Part shown: in pieces, positions 1 to 10,869 of the stretch
How positions within the stretch are numbered: the stretch's first letter is position 1
Layout of the letters: each line of letters starts with the position of its first letter
Assembly: GCA_963932145.1 (NCBI GenBank)
Contig: OZ010572.1
Coordinates: forward strand, 80,783,549-80,847,548
Direction: 5' to 3'
Source: Acanthosepion lycidas
Taxonomy: Eukaryota; Mollusca; Cephalopoda; Sepiida; Sepiidae
Length of the DNA: 64,000 nt
The notes under the pieces: generated by a model
The model's database searches: none
What the model saw: the letters and a program-made list of their open reading frames with translations, nothing else
What the model was told of the DNA's origin: nothing
Program-made: the position numbers and the translations under genes

Positions 1-162
1 TCTTTCTAATGTGTTGTTTTTCCCTTCCGTCTTCTCTTATATTGTCTGCATTCATTCATTTGGTCTTTCTTTCTTTCTTTCTTTCTTTCTTTTTTCTTTC
101 TTTCTAATGTGTTCTTTTTTCCCTTCCGTCTTCTCTTATATTGCCTGTATTCATTCATTTGT

Positions 163-205
<43 letters not shown>

Positions 206-305
206 AATGTGTTCTTTTTTCCCTTCCATCTTCTCTTATATTGTTTGCATTTATTCATTTGGCCTTTCTTTCTTTCTTTCTTTCTTTCTTTCTATCTTTT
301 TCATT

Positions 306-338
<33 letters not shown>

Positions 339-345
339 AATACAA
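1..345. repeat. CTTT microsatellite with ~100-bp higher-order units (block A)
   Basis: Pyrimidine-rich (CTTT)n tract broken by a repeated interlude that begins TAATGTGTT and ends CATTCATTTG. The interlude recurs at about 7, 105 and 205, so the tract is three tandem units of about 98-100 bp. The open frames here read as Ser/Phe/Leu repeats and are artefacts of the tetranucleotide. Confidence 0.95.
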
Positions 346-954
346 TTCATTTATCTTCATCAATATTAACTCTTTCTCTTAACTTGCCATTCTATGTCCT
401 TCTCCATTGTTGCCGTTCTTTCTCGATATTCGTTTTCTCGCCCCCTGCTGCTTCAATTTCTCCTTTTTTTTCTTTCTTCTTTCCATCTCCTTTATCATCA
501 TTATCACAATCTTCACCCACTTCATATCCCCACCCTTGTAACCATCAACACTACAGCACCATCATTCCCAAACCATTGCCGATTTCACCTCTCCCTTCCC
601 TACGACTCTTTCTCTTCCTGCTCTTCCTTCTCTCCGCACTTTCCGACAAGACGCTATGTGTTTCCCTTTCGCACAAACCGTGCCAGGCAAACACTAAACA
701 ACAGTAAAAACAGATTCCTTCTTGTACATGTCAATGGCAGTGATTTAAAATTAGCCAGAAGCAATCAGCTCAGTCAGATTGCAAGAAAACGCAGGTGCAC
801 AATTCGTAATATGGACAGTCCAGCCTGATTTCCCGCCTCTTCATCGAATCCACCAAGCGTTATCTCTCTTTTAGTTTTGATTTTCATTTTGCTTCTTGTC
901 ACCATATTCTCCACCGAGACGGGTGCTCGGAATTCCAACATTCATTTTATAAAA
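346..954. other. Polypyrimidine-rich single-copy stretch, no gene seen
   Basis: C/T-rich sequence between two CTTT blocks. A 144-codon frame (394-828) exists but its composition follows the strand bias and shows no domain. I see nothing else in this stretch. Confidence 0.5.
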
Positions 955-1086
955 TAATTAGCTTCCTTTCTATCTTTCTTTCTTTCTTTTGAATTACTCC
1001 TTTCATTGTTATTGCACGAAATTTCATATCTCTTTCTTTCTTTTTCCCTTTTTACTGCCATTTAGTATAGACTTTCTTTTCTCCAC

Positions 1087-1130
<44 letters not shown>

Positions 1131-1228
1131 TTGAATTACTCCTTTCATTGTTATTGGACGAAATTTCATATCTCTTTCTTTCTTTTTCCCTCTTTACTAC
1201 CATTTAGTATAGAGTTTCTTTTCTCCAC

Positions 1229-1275
<47 letters not shown>
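955..1275. repeat. CTTT tract with 142-bp units (block B)
   Basis: Two copies of a unit starting GAATTACTCCTTTCATTG, offset by 142 bp (989 and 1131), each followed by a long (CTTT)n run. It contains one of the two non-repeat modules found in the larger units downstream, so block C looks like block B with a second module added. Confidence 0.9.
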
Positions 1276-1276
<1 letters not shown>

Positions 1277-1412
1277 AATGCATTTCTCTTTTCATTCACT
1301 TTGTTATATCACCAGCTTTCATCTTTGTTTCTTTCTTATTTTCTCTCTTGTTATCTCCAATTTTTTGGTTTCATTCTTTTATTATATTGCTCTCTTTCTT
1401 TCTTTCTATTTT

Positions 1413-1476
<64 letters not shown>

Positions 1477-1574
1477 TTTAATTACTCCTTTCATTGTCAT
1501 TGCACGAAATTTCATATCTCTTTCTATCTTTTTCCCTCTTTACTACCATTTAGTATAGACTTTCTTTTCTCCAC

Positions 1575-1618
<44 letters not shown>

Positions 1619-1754
1619 AATGCATTTCTCTTTTCATTCACTTTGTTATATCACCAGCTTTCATCTTTGTTTCTTTCTTATTTTCTCTCTTGTTATCTCC
1701 AATTTTTTGGTTTCATTCTTTTATTATATTGCTCTCTTTCTTTCTTTCTATTTT

Positions 1755-1806
<52 letters not shown>

Positions 1807-1904
1807 TTTAATTACTCCTTTCATTGTCATTGCACGAAATTTCATATCTCTTTCTATCTTTTTCCCTCTTTACTACCATTTAGTATAGACTTTCTTTTCT
1901 CCAC

Positions 1905-1965
<61 letters not shown>

Positions 1966-2111
1966 TTTCTTTCTTAATGCATTTCTCTTTTCATTCACTT
2001 TGTTATATCACCAGCTTTCATCTTTGTTTCTTTCTTATTTTCTCTCTTGTTATCTCCAATTTTTTGGTTTCATTCTTTTATTATATTGCTCTCTTTCTTT
2101 CTTTCTATTTT

Positions 2112-2163
<52 letters not shown>

Positions 2164-2261
2164 TTTAATTACTCCTTTCATTGTCATTGCACGAAATTTC
2201 ATATCTCTTTCTATCTTTTTCCCTCTTTACTACCATTTAGTATAGACTTTCTTTTCCCCAC

Positions 2262-2317
<56 letters not shown>

Positions 2318-2457
2318 TCCTAATGCATTTCTCTTTTCATTCACTTTGTTATATCACCAGCTTTCATCTTTGTTTCTTTCTTATTTTCTCTCTTGTTATC
2401 TCCAATTTTTTGGTTTCATTCTTTTATTATATTGCTCTCTTTCTTTCTTTCTATTTT

Positions 2458-2497
<40 letters not shown>

Positions 2498-2595
2498 TTT
2501 AATTACTCCTTTCATTGTCATTGCACGAAATTTCATATCTCTTTCTATCTTTTTCCCTCTTTACTACCATTTAGTATAGACTTTCTTTTCCCCAC

Positions 2596-2643
<48 letters not shown>

Positions 2644-2779
2644 AATGCATTTCTCTTTTCATTCACTTTGTTATATCACCAGCTTTCATCTTTGTTTCTT
2701 TCTTATTTTCTCTCTTGTTATCTCCAATTTTTTGGTTTCATTCTTTTATTATATTGCTTTCTTTCTATCTTTCTTTCTT

Positions 2780-2826
<47 letters not shown>

Positions 2827-3066
2827 AATTACTCTTTTCATTGTCATTGCACGAAATTTCATATCTCTTTCTTTCTTTTCCCCTCTTTACTACCATTTAG
2901 TATAGATTTTCTTTTCTCCACTATTTCTTTCTTTCTTTCTTTCTTTCTTTCTTAATGCATTTCTCTTTTCATTCACTTTTTTATATCACTAGCTTTCATC
3001 TTTGTTTCTTTCTTATTTTCTCTCTTGTTATCTTCAATTTTTTGGTTTCATTCTTTTATTATATTG

Positions 3067-3104
<38 letters not shown>

Positions 3105-3240
3105 AATTACTCCTTTCATTGTTAATGCACTAAATTTCATATCTCTTTCTTTCTTCTTCCCTCTTTACTACCATTTATTATAGACTTACCTTTCTCTACT
3201 CACTCACTCACTCATTCTTTCTTTCTTTCTTTCTTTCTTT
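1276..3240. repeat. CTTT higher-order minisatellite, six units of 310-357 bp (block C)
   Basis: Module 1 (starts AATGCATTTCTC) and module 2 (starts AATTACTCCTTTC) alternate, separated by (CTTT)n runs. The ATG of module 1 falls at 1278, 1620, 1977, 2323, 2645 and 2955, giving periods of 342, 357, 346, 322 and 310. The non-CTTT modules are nearly identical between units; most length change is in the CTTT runs. The last unit is more diverged. Confidence 0.95.
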
Positions 3241-4178
3241 TTTCACACACTTTCTTATATCACTAGCTTTCACCTTTGTTTCTTTCTTATTCTCTTGCTT
3301 TTTATCTTCCATTTTTTGTTTCCTTGTTTGTTTCTTTGTTCGTTTTTTTTTCTTTCTTTTCTTTGTTTTTTTCTTTCTTCCTCTTTTTCTTTTTTTGAAT
3401 TACACCTTTCAATAATAATGAAAGGGGTAATTCAAAAAAATATAAATAAATAAATCCTATCTCTTAATTCTTTCTTTTAACCTCATAAGGACTCTTAAGG
3501 ACTCATAAGGACTTTCTTTTCTCCACTCTTTCTTTGTTTCTTTGTTTCTGTTGATTTTTAATCAATTTGTTAGTGTGATTACTCCCTCCGTCACCAAAGT
3601 TGCGTAAAACTTATGGATTCAACAATAATTGCTTATTTTCGTTTGTACACACAACAACTCGAAATGTTTTCTGTGAATTTCCAAGAAACCTTGTGGAAGG
3701 ATGGGCCATCGACCAGAAAAAATAATACACTGAATTTCAAGGTGCAAGAAAAATTTTCTTTCGGTTGATTGATATTTCATACATACACAAAATGATCTAC
3801 AATTATATCGAAGAATCCAAACATCTTTTCCCATGTTATAAAAAGATCGAGTTCTCCTTGAATATATAACGACAGAATTCTTATTTCCTCAGGTATTATA
3901 AAGTTTGACTTGTCGTTTCACAGATCGCATAAAGATTGAGTGTTCATTTCTTCAACAATATGAAAATCGCGTTTTTATTTCCAAGTGTTTATTCATATCG
4001 AATTTTTATTTCCATTAAGAATAAAATATACTTTTTGTTTCCTAGATGTATATGAAGATCTAGTTCTCACTTACCAGATTATATTAAAAGAGCTTTTTAT
4101 TTTTCAGGCTGTATAAAATATACTTTTTTATTTAATTTCTTTTCTGTATATGAAAAGCGAGTTCTCATTTTCCAAATA

Positions 4179-4605
4179 GTCCTGGGTATGACGATAAACG
4201 ACATCTAGGAACAAGGCCTGTGATCGGGAGATTGGAGGTTTTGAGGAGCATAGAACCACCTCTTAACTGCTGTTATTCTCAGCTCTACTCTGACCCGAGG
4301 TGGTAGCACCTCTTAGAGCCCAGCTATGGACAAATAGTGACCCACCCCTAAACGCTATGAAAGTATAAAAATGCATCTTTATGGTAAAAATACCAGCAAT
4401 ATATTTTTATATAAAAAAATTGACAACGATACATATTTATAGTAAAATACATTTTTAAAGCAGAATTACCACGAATCAATTTTATAGCAAAATGGCCAAC
4501 AATACATTTTATTTGTAGCTGAATCCATAAAACTGTTTTCAAAATATTTAGATTCCAGCATTAAATAAACCAAAGAAATTGATATGCCAACCAACAAACT
4601 AACTA
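4179..4605 (+). repeat. Interspersed repeat X, copy 1 (no Helitron inside)
   Basis: Starts GTCCTGGGTATGACGATAAA and ends in an AT-rich part with ATTTAGATTCCAGCATTAAA. Two other copies occur in the window (about 30630-31770 on +, about 45040-46166 on -). This copy lacks the Helitron found in both others and shows the AT-rich region in which those inserted. I do not recognise the family. Confidence 0.75.
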
Positions 4606-4883
4606 GATTACAATGAAAGAATTTTTATTTCCCTGGCTGTATAAAATATACTTCTTTCTTAGCTATATATGAAGATCGAGTTTTCATTTACCAGATTATA
4701 ATTAAAAAAAGACCATCTAATTCCCAGGCTGTATTAAATATAATTGTTATTTCTTATATGTAGAGCGATTTCTCATTTAGCAGATTATAATGATAGACAT
4801 AATTCCCAGACTCTACTAAATATACGTTTTATTTCTTATATATTTATGAAGTAAATGTTCTAATTTACCAGATTATAATGATA

Positions 4884-4978
4884 TTAGGTTGGTGCAAAAA
4901 TAATGACGTAATAATGTCGTTTTTTGACGTTACGTCAAAAAATGACATTATTACGTCATTATTTTTGCACCAACCTAA
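4884..4978. mobile_element. Palindromic mariner-type MITE, 95 bp
   Basis: Almost the whole element is one inverted repeat. Ends are TTAGGTTGGTGCAAAAATAA and its complement, flanked by TA on both sides (4882-4883, 4979-4980). The ends match the terminal repeats of the mariner group that includes human Hsmar1/MADE1. It has no coding capacity and lies in the decayed tandem array. Confidence 0.93.
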
Positions 4979-5114
4979 TAGATCTTCTATTTCTAAGGCT
5001 GTATTAAGTATACTTGTTATTTCCTGGCTTATATACATTTTGATTTCCTATTTTCCAGCTGGTATTCATTTCCCAGGTAATATAACGATTGATTACCTAC
5101 TTCCAAGCGAGCAT

Positions 5115-5630
5115 ATAAACTGTTGTAACCTAGGTAGGGTTACTGAATGATGAAATAACCAAAACGGAGGTTGGAATTGAAATGGTAATCTTTATAGGTA
5201 TAGATATAACAAATTCCTTACATTCACTTAGGTGCTAATACTCTTGGGAAATGTATGAATCGTCTTATTCTTCCCTCTTCCCAGCTATGGGTAAGTAGCA
5301 GGACATATCGGGTTCTATAGCATTGGATGGCAACTGCTCTACCGCAGAAAGAAATGGCAAACTACTGCGGGAAAAAAATCTGCCTAGTCAGTCATGTATC
5401 GAAGATACATGATCGCTTAAGCGTGTATCATGCATAGCACATAACTAACTGATTTGACAATAGATAGATCGATCGATCGACAGATAGATAGATATGAACA
5501 GACTGGAATAGATAGATAGATAGATAGATATGAACAGACTTGGTTAGATAGAGTTGTAACCTAGCAAGGGTTACTGAATGTTGAATAACCAAAACGGAGT
5601 TTGGAAATGAAATGGTAATCTTCATAACAT
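5115..5630 (+). repeat. 80-bp direct repeats flanking a SINE fragment and GATA tract
   Basis: A segment beginning TGTTGTAACCTAG at about 5122 recurs at about 5553 (GGTTACTGAATG, ACCAAAACGGAG and GAAATGGTAATCTT are shared). Between the copies lie a 5'-truncated tRNA-SINE and a GATA/GATC microsatellite (5460-5540). A local tandem duplication, or two insertions of one repeat family, would both explain this. Confidence 0.65.
5212..5455 (+). mobile_element. tRNA-derived SINE (family S), 5'-truncated
   Basis: Matches the body and tail of the fuller copy at 50492-50775: CAGCTATGGGTAAGTAGCAG, CTCTACCGCAGAAAGAAATG, and a tail with GATACATGATCGCTTAAGCG. The tRNA-like head with A and B boxes is missing. 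Confidence 0.8.
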
Positions 5631-5879
5631 CAAGAAAATAAAATACTCGCCAGCGGCGTAAACTAGGTAAACCACTGCTAGTGGTGGATTACTTAGACGG
5701 CATATTAACCCCACTTACAATAGTGTCCAACGTATTTATGAGGATTGGGACATACCCATTAGTGTTCATAGGTACGGTATATAACACTAACATATCATTT
5801 TCCAGTCACTATTAAGATTGACATCTGAGTTTATGTGGCTTCCTTTGGTCTCGAATGACCATATATCTGCACCCAAAAT

Positions 5880-6300
5880 GTTCTGCTTCAGCTGCTGATG
5901 GCAGCGCAGCGCCTGTTATGGCTGTACAGACCTACACAGGAGTGACAGTCTCGATTTCGATCAATACATGTGAAAGCGCACTCCCCCGATATTTGTTTTG
6001 TTTTCTTTCATTGGAGCATGCCTCATCCCGGTGACAAGCCTCCGTTTATTCTTTCCTATGTCCAGCCCACGGTGTAAATTGCATCACCAGCGTGAGGGAT
6101 TGTTGAACATGTCTTCCCACCTTTCGGCGTCCTTGTCCATCACACTGATATCCCTTTCGAAGACGCCCTTGAAGCAGAGATAAGGTTGCCTTCGTGCGCT
6201 CTTGGTAGTGACCCCATATAGAAGGACCTTCAGAATCCTTCCATTAGTAGACCGTTGCCATGTTTTGCCGTCGCTGCGAGACGACACTGGGGTGTCTTTT
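5880..6300 (-). pseudogene. LINE reverse-transcriptase C-terminal fragment
   Basis: The minus-strand frame (about 6084-6287) contains LCFKGVFERDISVMDKDAER followed by WEDMFNNPSRW. This is the arrangement (basic linker, then a D-x-x-W segment) at the C-terminus of RTE-like LINE ORF2 proteins. Upstream endonuclease and RT domains are absent and the frame decays. The family match is from memory. Confidence 0.6.
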
Positions 6301-6389
6301 GCAGGGGACAGGCCTGGGCAGGTTTTTATGAGAGATCTGATTACCTAGACAATATAAATATCGAATAATCACCTACTAATTAATATAGG

Positions 6390-6630
6390 TCGTACTAATG
6401 GATAGCAGTTCATATTGAGGAATCATAGAGCCGAGTTCGAATTCCAGTAGAAACCATTACATTCACTTTCGTGCTAATATCATTGGGAAAGGTATGCATC
6501 CACTTCCTCTCTCCCCAGCTATGGGTAAGTAGCAGGACAGATCGGGTTCTATAGCCTTGGATGGCAACTGCTCTACCGCAGAAAGAAATGGGGAAAAATC
6601 TGCCTCGTCAGTCATGTATCGAAAGAAAAC
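6390..6630 (+). mobile_element. tRNA-derived SINE (family S) fused to half a MITE
   Basis: tRNA-like head with an intact B box (GAGTTCGAATTCC near 6431), then the family body (CAGCTATGGGTAAGTAGCAG). The tail breaks off at GTATCGAAAG and continues directly into a MITE terminus at about 6630. Confidence 0.85.
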
Positions 6631-6653
6631 GACATTATTTTTGCACCAACCTA
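6630..6653. mobile_element. Solo MITE terminus
   Basis: A lone copy of the mariner-type MITE end, ACGACATTATTTTTGCACCA followed by ACCTAA, with no partner arm. The other half was lost at the junction with the SINE tail. Confidence 0.8.
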
Positions 6654-6717
6654 ATATTTAGTTCTTGAACTATTATCCCCAACTTCGACCATTTATCCGC
6701 CATCGTTACATGTTTTC

Positions 6718-6962
6718 CCTGTCTTTTTTCTGGTGAGCTATCCTCCTTGGTATCTCGACCTCATGAATTTAAGCGTAATACTAGATTGGTAGTTAGGTTC
6801 CATAGATTTATTGTTGATTCAGCTAGATGTAACCTTACATTCTATTCTTATAGTTTCTTTTCTCGCACTTCTCCCCCCTAGAAATATTTCCTGGTTTCTT
6901 GTTTCTCTGCCATCTACGATCTTGAGAAATATAAACGCAACGTCAATTTTATGTCTTCTTGA
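6718..6962 (+). pseudogene. LINE 3' end, CR1/Jockey-like (family C)
   Basis: Follows the layout of the better-preserved copy at 55035-55395: a segment like SxTSRLWNSLP, then a YxLExFKxNVN stretch and a stop. Here the readable end is CLPSTYDLEKYKRNVNFMSS. Several frameshifts. 5'-truncated. Confidence 0.6.
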
Positions 6963-6963
6963 A

Positions 6964-7145
6964 TCTAGTTAGGACCCACCGCGAATATATCATCCTGGGG
7001 GAGGTTGTCAGTTTCTTCTAACCTTGGCCAACCCCTCGATGAGTGGAACAGTCAAGGGAATGATGAGGATGATGATTATTTGAATAATGGAACATTTAAA
7101 TATTACAAGTTTGTTTTTAGTACTGACTCTTCTTTTTCGATTTTT
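6964..7145 (+). pseudogene. LINE 3' end (family E), empty-site copy
   Basis: Reads SHREYIILGEVVSFF then stop, followed by a 3' untranslated part. The same family occurs at 9018-9297. This copy matters because it preserves the uninterrupted sequence (GTACTGACTCTTCTTTTTC near 7120) into which a Helitron inserted in the other copy. Confidence 0.75.
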
Positions 7146-7310
7146 CCTACCCCCCCAACCCTAACAAACATTCAAAAAAAAAAAAAAGTAAAAAAAACAA
7201 AACAAAAAAAAAACAAACAAAAAAAACAGCTACTCTCCAGTTGTTGAAAGCTGTTTTGGATTGAGGTAAGAGGTAAGCTTTGAAGTTATATATATATATA
7301 TATATATATG

Positions 7311-7440
7311 AATATGAGCCTAAAGAGCCAGGTAAACCTACCTAGGTTTCACCTATACGGATCTTCGGGGTCAGGGTTGATTCTGACGATCTGTATAGGT
7401 GGAACCTAGGTAGGTTTACCTGGCTCTTTAGGTTCATATT
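7311..7440. mobile_element. Palindromic MITE, 130 bp, next to (TA)n
   Basis: Inverted arms of about 53 bp carrying AGAGCCAGGTAAACCTACCT and its complement, with a short GC-rich centre. A (TA)n run lies directly to the left. A second, internally deleted copy is at 10011-10091, also with (TA)n on its left. Superfamily not determined. Confidence 0.85.
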
Positions 7441-7834
7441 TCTCACGTCCCCTTAATAACGTTTAATTATTTTCATTCACTCATTAACCCCTTGCTCCTA
7501 CAGTCTGGAAAAGAGGAACGGGATAACAAAACTTTCGAACCACTCTGTACTTCTATTCTAGTACATGAGCCTAATTAGCAGGAAATTCGAATTCTTTATG
7601 TTCTACATACTTTCTTATTGAAAAACATGGATGAAAAACCCCAGTCTAAATCGAATTCTGATTCTACCACGAAATGATTCTTAAATTTATCCTCCGTAGC
7701 CACTTCAAAAACCTGACCTCTTGTCTAAATACTAGAATGCCCCATGACCGACGAGCTTCTTATGCTATTCACAAGCAAGGACCTTTCAACCCATTAATAC
7801 GATATTAATTTAAAAACATCTGTCTATATTTCTG
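7441..7834. other. No recognised feature
   Basis: AT-rich sequence with short frames only. I see no domain, repeat pairing or RNA-like structure. Confidence 0.4.
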
Positions 7835-8172
7835 AGATGAGGTATTTTAACTATTTGCACTATTTACATCGTTCGGATTGTTGTCCTCATTTTTATTGCC
7901 ATATTCAGGAGGTTTCAGCCGTTGTACGGTCCGGACTTCTTCAAGTGGTATAAGTTGGAATTTACGAACGAACCTTTTACTTAGTTCATGGGGGTAGATT
8001 GTTCTAATTCCACATAAAATGCCCTTTTTAATATTTCAATATCAGTTAATTCCCTTTAGTGCATGTATTGTTGTCTCTGCCGTGGCCAGCGATTGATCTC
8101 ACAACCCTTTGTGTCAAGTCACATTTTGGATTACTCAACTAACGCTTTTATGCACGGGGCACATATCAATCC
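7835..8172 (-). mobile_element. tRNA-headed SINE with hammerhead-like tail (family T), diverged
   Basis: On the minus strand: a tRNA-like head (TGCATAAAAGCGTTAGTTGA, B-box-like GTGAGATCAATCG), a body, and a tail with CCGGACCGTACAACGGCTGA followed by AAC. The same order is seen at 37035-37375. Tail and head are both decayed. Confidence 0.6.
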
Positions 8173-8317
8173 TGTGTTAAGTATAGGATTCTAATAAATT
8201 GTTTGAATTAATTTTTTAACAGCTTATCAACCTTTTGTAGGTTATTTAAGGTCGGAAATGATTGTTAGAATTTTTGGAGATAATAATGAATTGCTGATAA
8301 AAATCGTACTAATTAAC

Positions 8318-8430
8318 CCATAGCTGGGGGGATCGTTGGTTTCATACATTTCCAAAGAGTATTTGCGCATGTGCATAATGAAAACAACTGGAATTGGAGC
8401 TCGACTCTACAATTAACAATCCGAGCCTCA
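8318..8430 (-). mobile_element. tRNA-derived SINE (family S), fragment
   Basis: The minus strand carries GCTCGGATTG..., a corrupted B box, CTCTTTGGAAATGTATGAA and CCAGCTATGGGTTAA, in the order of family S. It directly abuts a 5S-like segment at 8435. Confidence 0.7.
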
Positions 8431-8434
8431 TCGA

Positions 8435-8514
8435 GGCTTACAGCATCTGATATTCTCATGCACTCACCCTTATATACTGACCAGGCTTGACGTTGCTTAA
8501 CTTAGGTGATCGAT
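8435..8514 (-). pseudogene. 5S rRNA-derived fragment
   Basis: The minus strand reads GATCACCTAAGTTAAGCAAC, then GGTCAGTA, GGGTGAGTGC, GAATATCAGATGCTGTAAGC. This follows animal 5S rRNA from roughly nucleotide 40 to the 3' end, with several substitutions. The 5' third is missing, so it is not a gene. It is immediately followed by SINE sequence, so it may be part of a composite SINE. Confidence 0.75.
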
Positions 8515-8529
8515 AAGTCAATAAAAAAA

Positions 8530-9000
8530 ATCAGTTTCTTATAAGTTTTATAAAAATCAGGTATTAATTAGAAGATTTGACCTGTAGCTCATGAATACCC
8601 CCAATCACCAAAATAAACAGGTTATAATTAATAGATTAAGATTGTCGTAACGCCAAGAAAAAGAGTAATTAAAAAAGTATTAAATCAGGATTTAAAAGAC
8701 CAAGAAGATTAAGAAAATCTGTTTTAAAATTTGGAAAATTTTAAAGTGAAAATTGGAGCAACAAATATATAGAACATTTGTAAGGACACTTAAGAAAATT
8801 TCCATTAGTACGGTGGAGTGTTTGCATATCCCACAAAATGTTTTTCCTTAATTTGTAGAAAGTGCTAAGACATTTTCATGATCCGTCAAGTAGCTTTCTA
8901 AATGACTCTGTCATGTAACTATACAGAGTTTTCTTCATAATATATGTGAATTACAAGTAGTTTATTTATTTACTTAAAATAAAATGAAACCTGTTATTTA
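8530..9000. other. No recognised feature
   Basis: AT-rich stretch with no long frame and no repeat partner that I could find in this window. Confidence 0.4.
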
Positions 9001-9017
9001 TAGACGTCACACGGCAT

Positions 9018-9297
9018 AACAGCCTCTTGCCCGACCATCAGGCAAGGTAATGTTGAAGACGGGCGCAAGCGGGGACTGCAACGCAAGAGATGGTCAGACA
9101 GAATCAAAGAGTGGGCGGACATGACAATGGCGGAACTCCTTGAGAGCCACCGCGAACAGATCATCCTGGAGGAGGTTGCCAGTTTCTTCTAACCTTGGCC
9201 AACCCCTCGATGATTTGAACAGTCAAGGGAATGATGAGCATGATGACTATTTGAATATTGGAACATTTAAATATTATAAGTTCATTTTTAGTACTGA
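9018..9297 (+). pseudogene. LINE 3' end (family E), interrupted by a Helitron
   Basis: C-terminal coding end readable as RWSDRIKEWADMTMAELLES followed by HREQIILEEVASFF and a stop near 9193, then a 3' UTR. This basic-linker/WADM pattern is typical of LINE ORF2 C-termini. The 3' UTR is broken at 9297 and resumes at 9921. Confidence 0.8.
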
Positions 9298-9920
9298 CTA
9301 GCAGTAGAGCCCGGCGTTGCCCGGGGATGTAACAGTAAGAGATAGATCAAGTATCGACCATCATAAAGACTGAAAAATAAAATTGACAAAGATTATTGTT
9401 TAAGGTTGACGGACACGCATGTCTTAATTAGTTTTTTTTTTACGAATTGGTCAAACCCAAACTCAAACAAAAACATTGTTTTCAATCGTTACGAGTCTAC
9501 CGATTGAATAGAATTTTATTATAAATAATTGTCTTGTAAATGGAATTTTTAAAGCATTCTGAATGTAAAAATAAAGAAAAAAGTGTGCAAGACAATAAAA
9601 AAAAAAAACACACACACACACACACACACACACAACCAACCTTGGTTTTATAATAAGTATAACTCGATAACTCGATATTAATAAGTATAACTCGATATGA
9701 GTTGTCCCCCTTTCATTAATGCCACTTAATCGTGTTTTCAAATTGATTTCGTGCAAAAACAATTGTGTTTTCCCAATTTTTGGCACTGTTAGAACCACCG
9801 CAAGGTAATTTTACGTAGTCCTGTGAAGTTTTGTTGAAATCGGTTGAAAAATGTATGAAATCTGATCCAATATATAAACGTACAGGCACACACACAATCT
9901 GCGATTTATAATGAGTAAGA
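9298..9920 (-). mobile_element. Non-autonomous Helitron, 623 bp
   Basis: On the minus strand it begins TC and ends CTAG. Just before the end is the hairpin CCCGGGCAACGCCGGG, the classic Helitron 3' layout. It sits between A (9297) and T (9921), as Helitrons do, with no target duplication. Comparison with 7120-7135 gives the empty site to within one substitution. No Rep/helicase sequence. It contains a (CA)n run. Confidence 0.88.
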
Positions 9921-9974
9921 TTCTTCTTTTTCAATTTTTCATAACCTCCGCTAGTCTAACAAACATTCCATCTC

Positions 9975-9976
<2 letters not shown>

Positions 9977-10014
<38 letters not shown>

Positions 10015-10091
10015 CTAAAGAGCCAGGTAAACCCTGACGATCTCTGTAGGTGAAACCTAGGTAGGTTTACCTGGCTCTATAAGTTCATATT
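9977..10091. mobile_element. (TA)n plus internally deleted palindromic MITE
   Basis: A (TA)n run (to 10010) leads into a shortened copy of the 7311-7440 element (10011-10091). Both outer arms are kept; one inner half is deleted. Confidence 0.8.
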
Positions 10092-10311
10092 TAGGTTTGC
10101 TCTACTTAGCGTATTGAGCACTTTACGTAGTTACTTTTGCTTTACTCGTTTTGGAGGTTTTCTTCTTTGGACCCTAAGCTTGAATTCTGGACGATTGTTT
10201 TCGCCTCAATTTCATGGTCTTAGTTCTTTCTTTTCATTATCCCTTATTTTCACTTGGACATTCGTTTGTTCAATTACAAGCTAAAATACCTAATGTTTTT
10301 CCAAACGAGTA

Positions 10312-10315
<4 letters not shown>

Positions 10316-10357
<42 letters not shown>

Positions 10358-10536
10358 CATGTGTGTGTGTGTGTGTGTGTGTGTGTATAAAGAAAGAAAG
10401 AACAGTAAGATAAAATAGAACTAATGTTTTTAATTTAATTACAAAATTAAATTTGAAGCTTTTAGCCTCCATTTTTGAAACATGGTTATTACTGTGTAGC
10501 GAAAAAACATATTTTAAACTTGTTAATTTATAATAA

Positions 10537-10582
<46 letters not shown>

Positions 10583-10612
10583 GCACACATGCATATATAT
10601 ATATATATATTG
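10316..10612. repeat. (TA)n - repeat R - (TA)n cassette, copy R1
   Basis: Two TA microsatellites (10316-10353 and 10541-10612, the latter interrupted) bracket a diverged copy of repeat R: TTTGAAGCTTTTAGCCTCCA, then TTTTGAAACATGG and TGTGTAGCG. Better copies are at 46775-47022 and 53865-54002. Confidence 0.65.
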
Positions 10613-10785
10613 TGTATTGGTGCAGCAAAATCTCTTTCAGGCATATCTGACTGAAAAAGTTTAAAAAGTTATGTCTGCTTATTTTGAACATAATCCTTTC
10701 ATATTCACGTATATTTTTCCGTATATTACAATTAATGATGTAAGAAATGCACTGTTACAGTGGAAATCACTTTTATTACCAAGTA

Positions 10786-10865
10786 TTAGGTTGGTGCAAA
10801 AATAATTTCGTTTTCTCACATAGTAACACATGTTAGAAAACGAAATTATTTTTGCACCAACCTAA
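10786..10865. mobile_element. Palindromic mariner-type MITE, 80 bp
   Basis: TIRs TTAGGTTGGTGCAAAAATAA with arms meeting at a short centre; TA duplication at 10784-10785 and 10866-10867. It has the same length as the MITE in the 163-bp satellite and differs in its inner sequence (TTTCGTTTTCT). Confidence 0.92.
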
Positions 10866-10869
10866 TACT

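Larger units (their letters stand above)
3840..5110 (+). repeat. Decayed tandem repeat, ~85-100-bp unit, interrupted twice
   Basis: The phrases GAGTTCTCATTTACCAGATT, CCAGGCTGTATAAAATATA and TTATTTCTTATAT recur in the same order many times with substitutions and indels, consistent with an old tandem array. It is interrupted by an unrelated interspersed repeat (about 4179-4605) and by a palindromic MITE (4884-4978). Confidence 0.6.

Noticed and set aside
11-2955. Long Ser/Phe/Leu-rich open frames
   Set aside because: They are translations of (CTTT)n in one of its frames; length and content follow the microsatellite.
8435-8514. Functional 5S rRNA gene
   Set aside because: The 5' third and much of the internal promoter are missing and substitutions break pairing.
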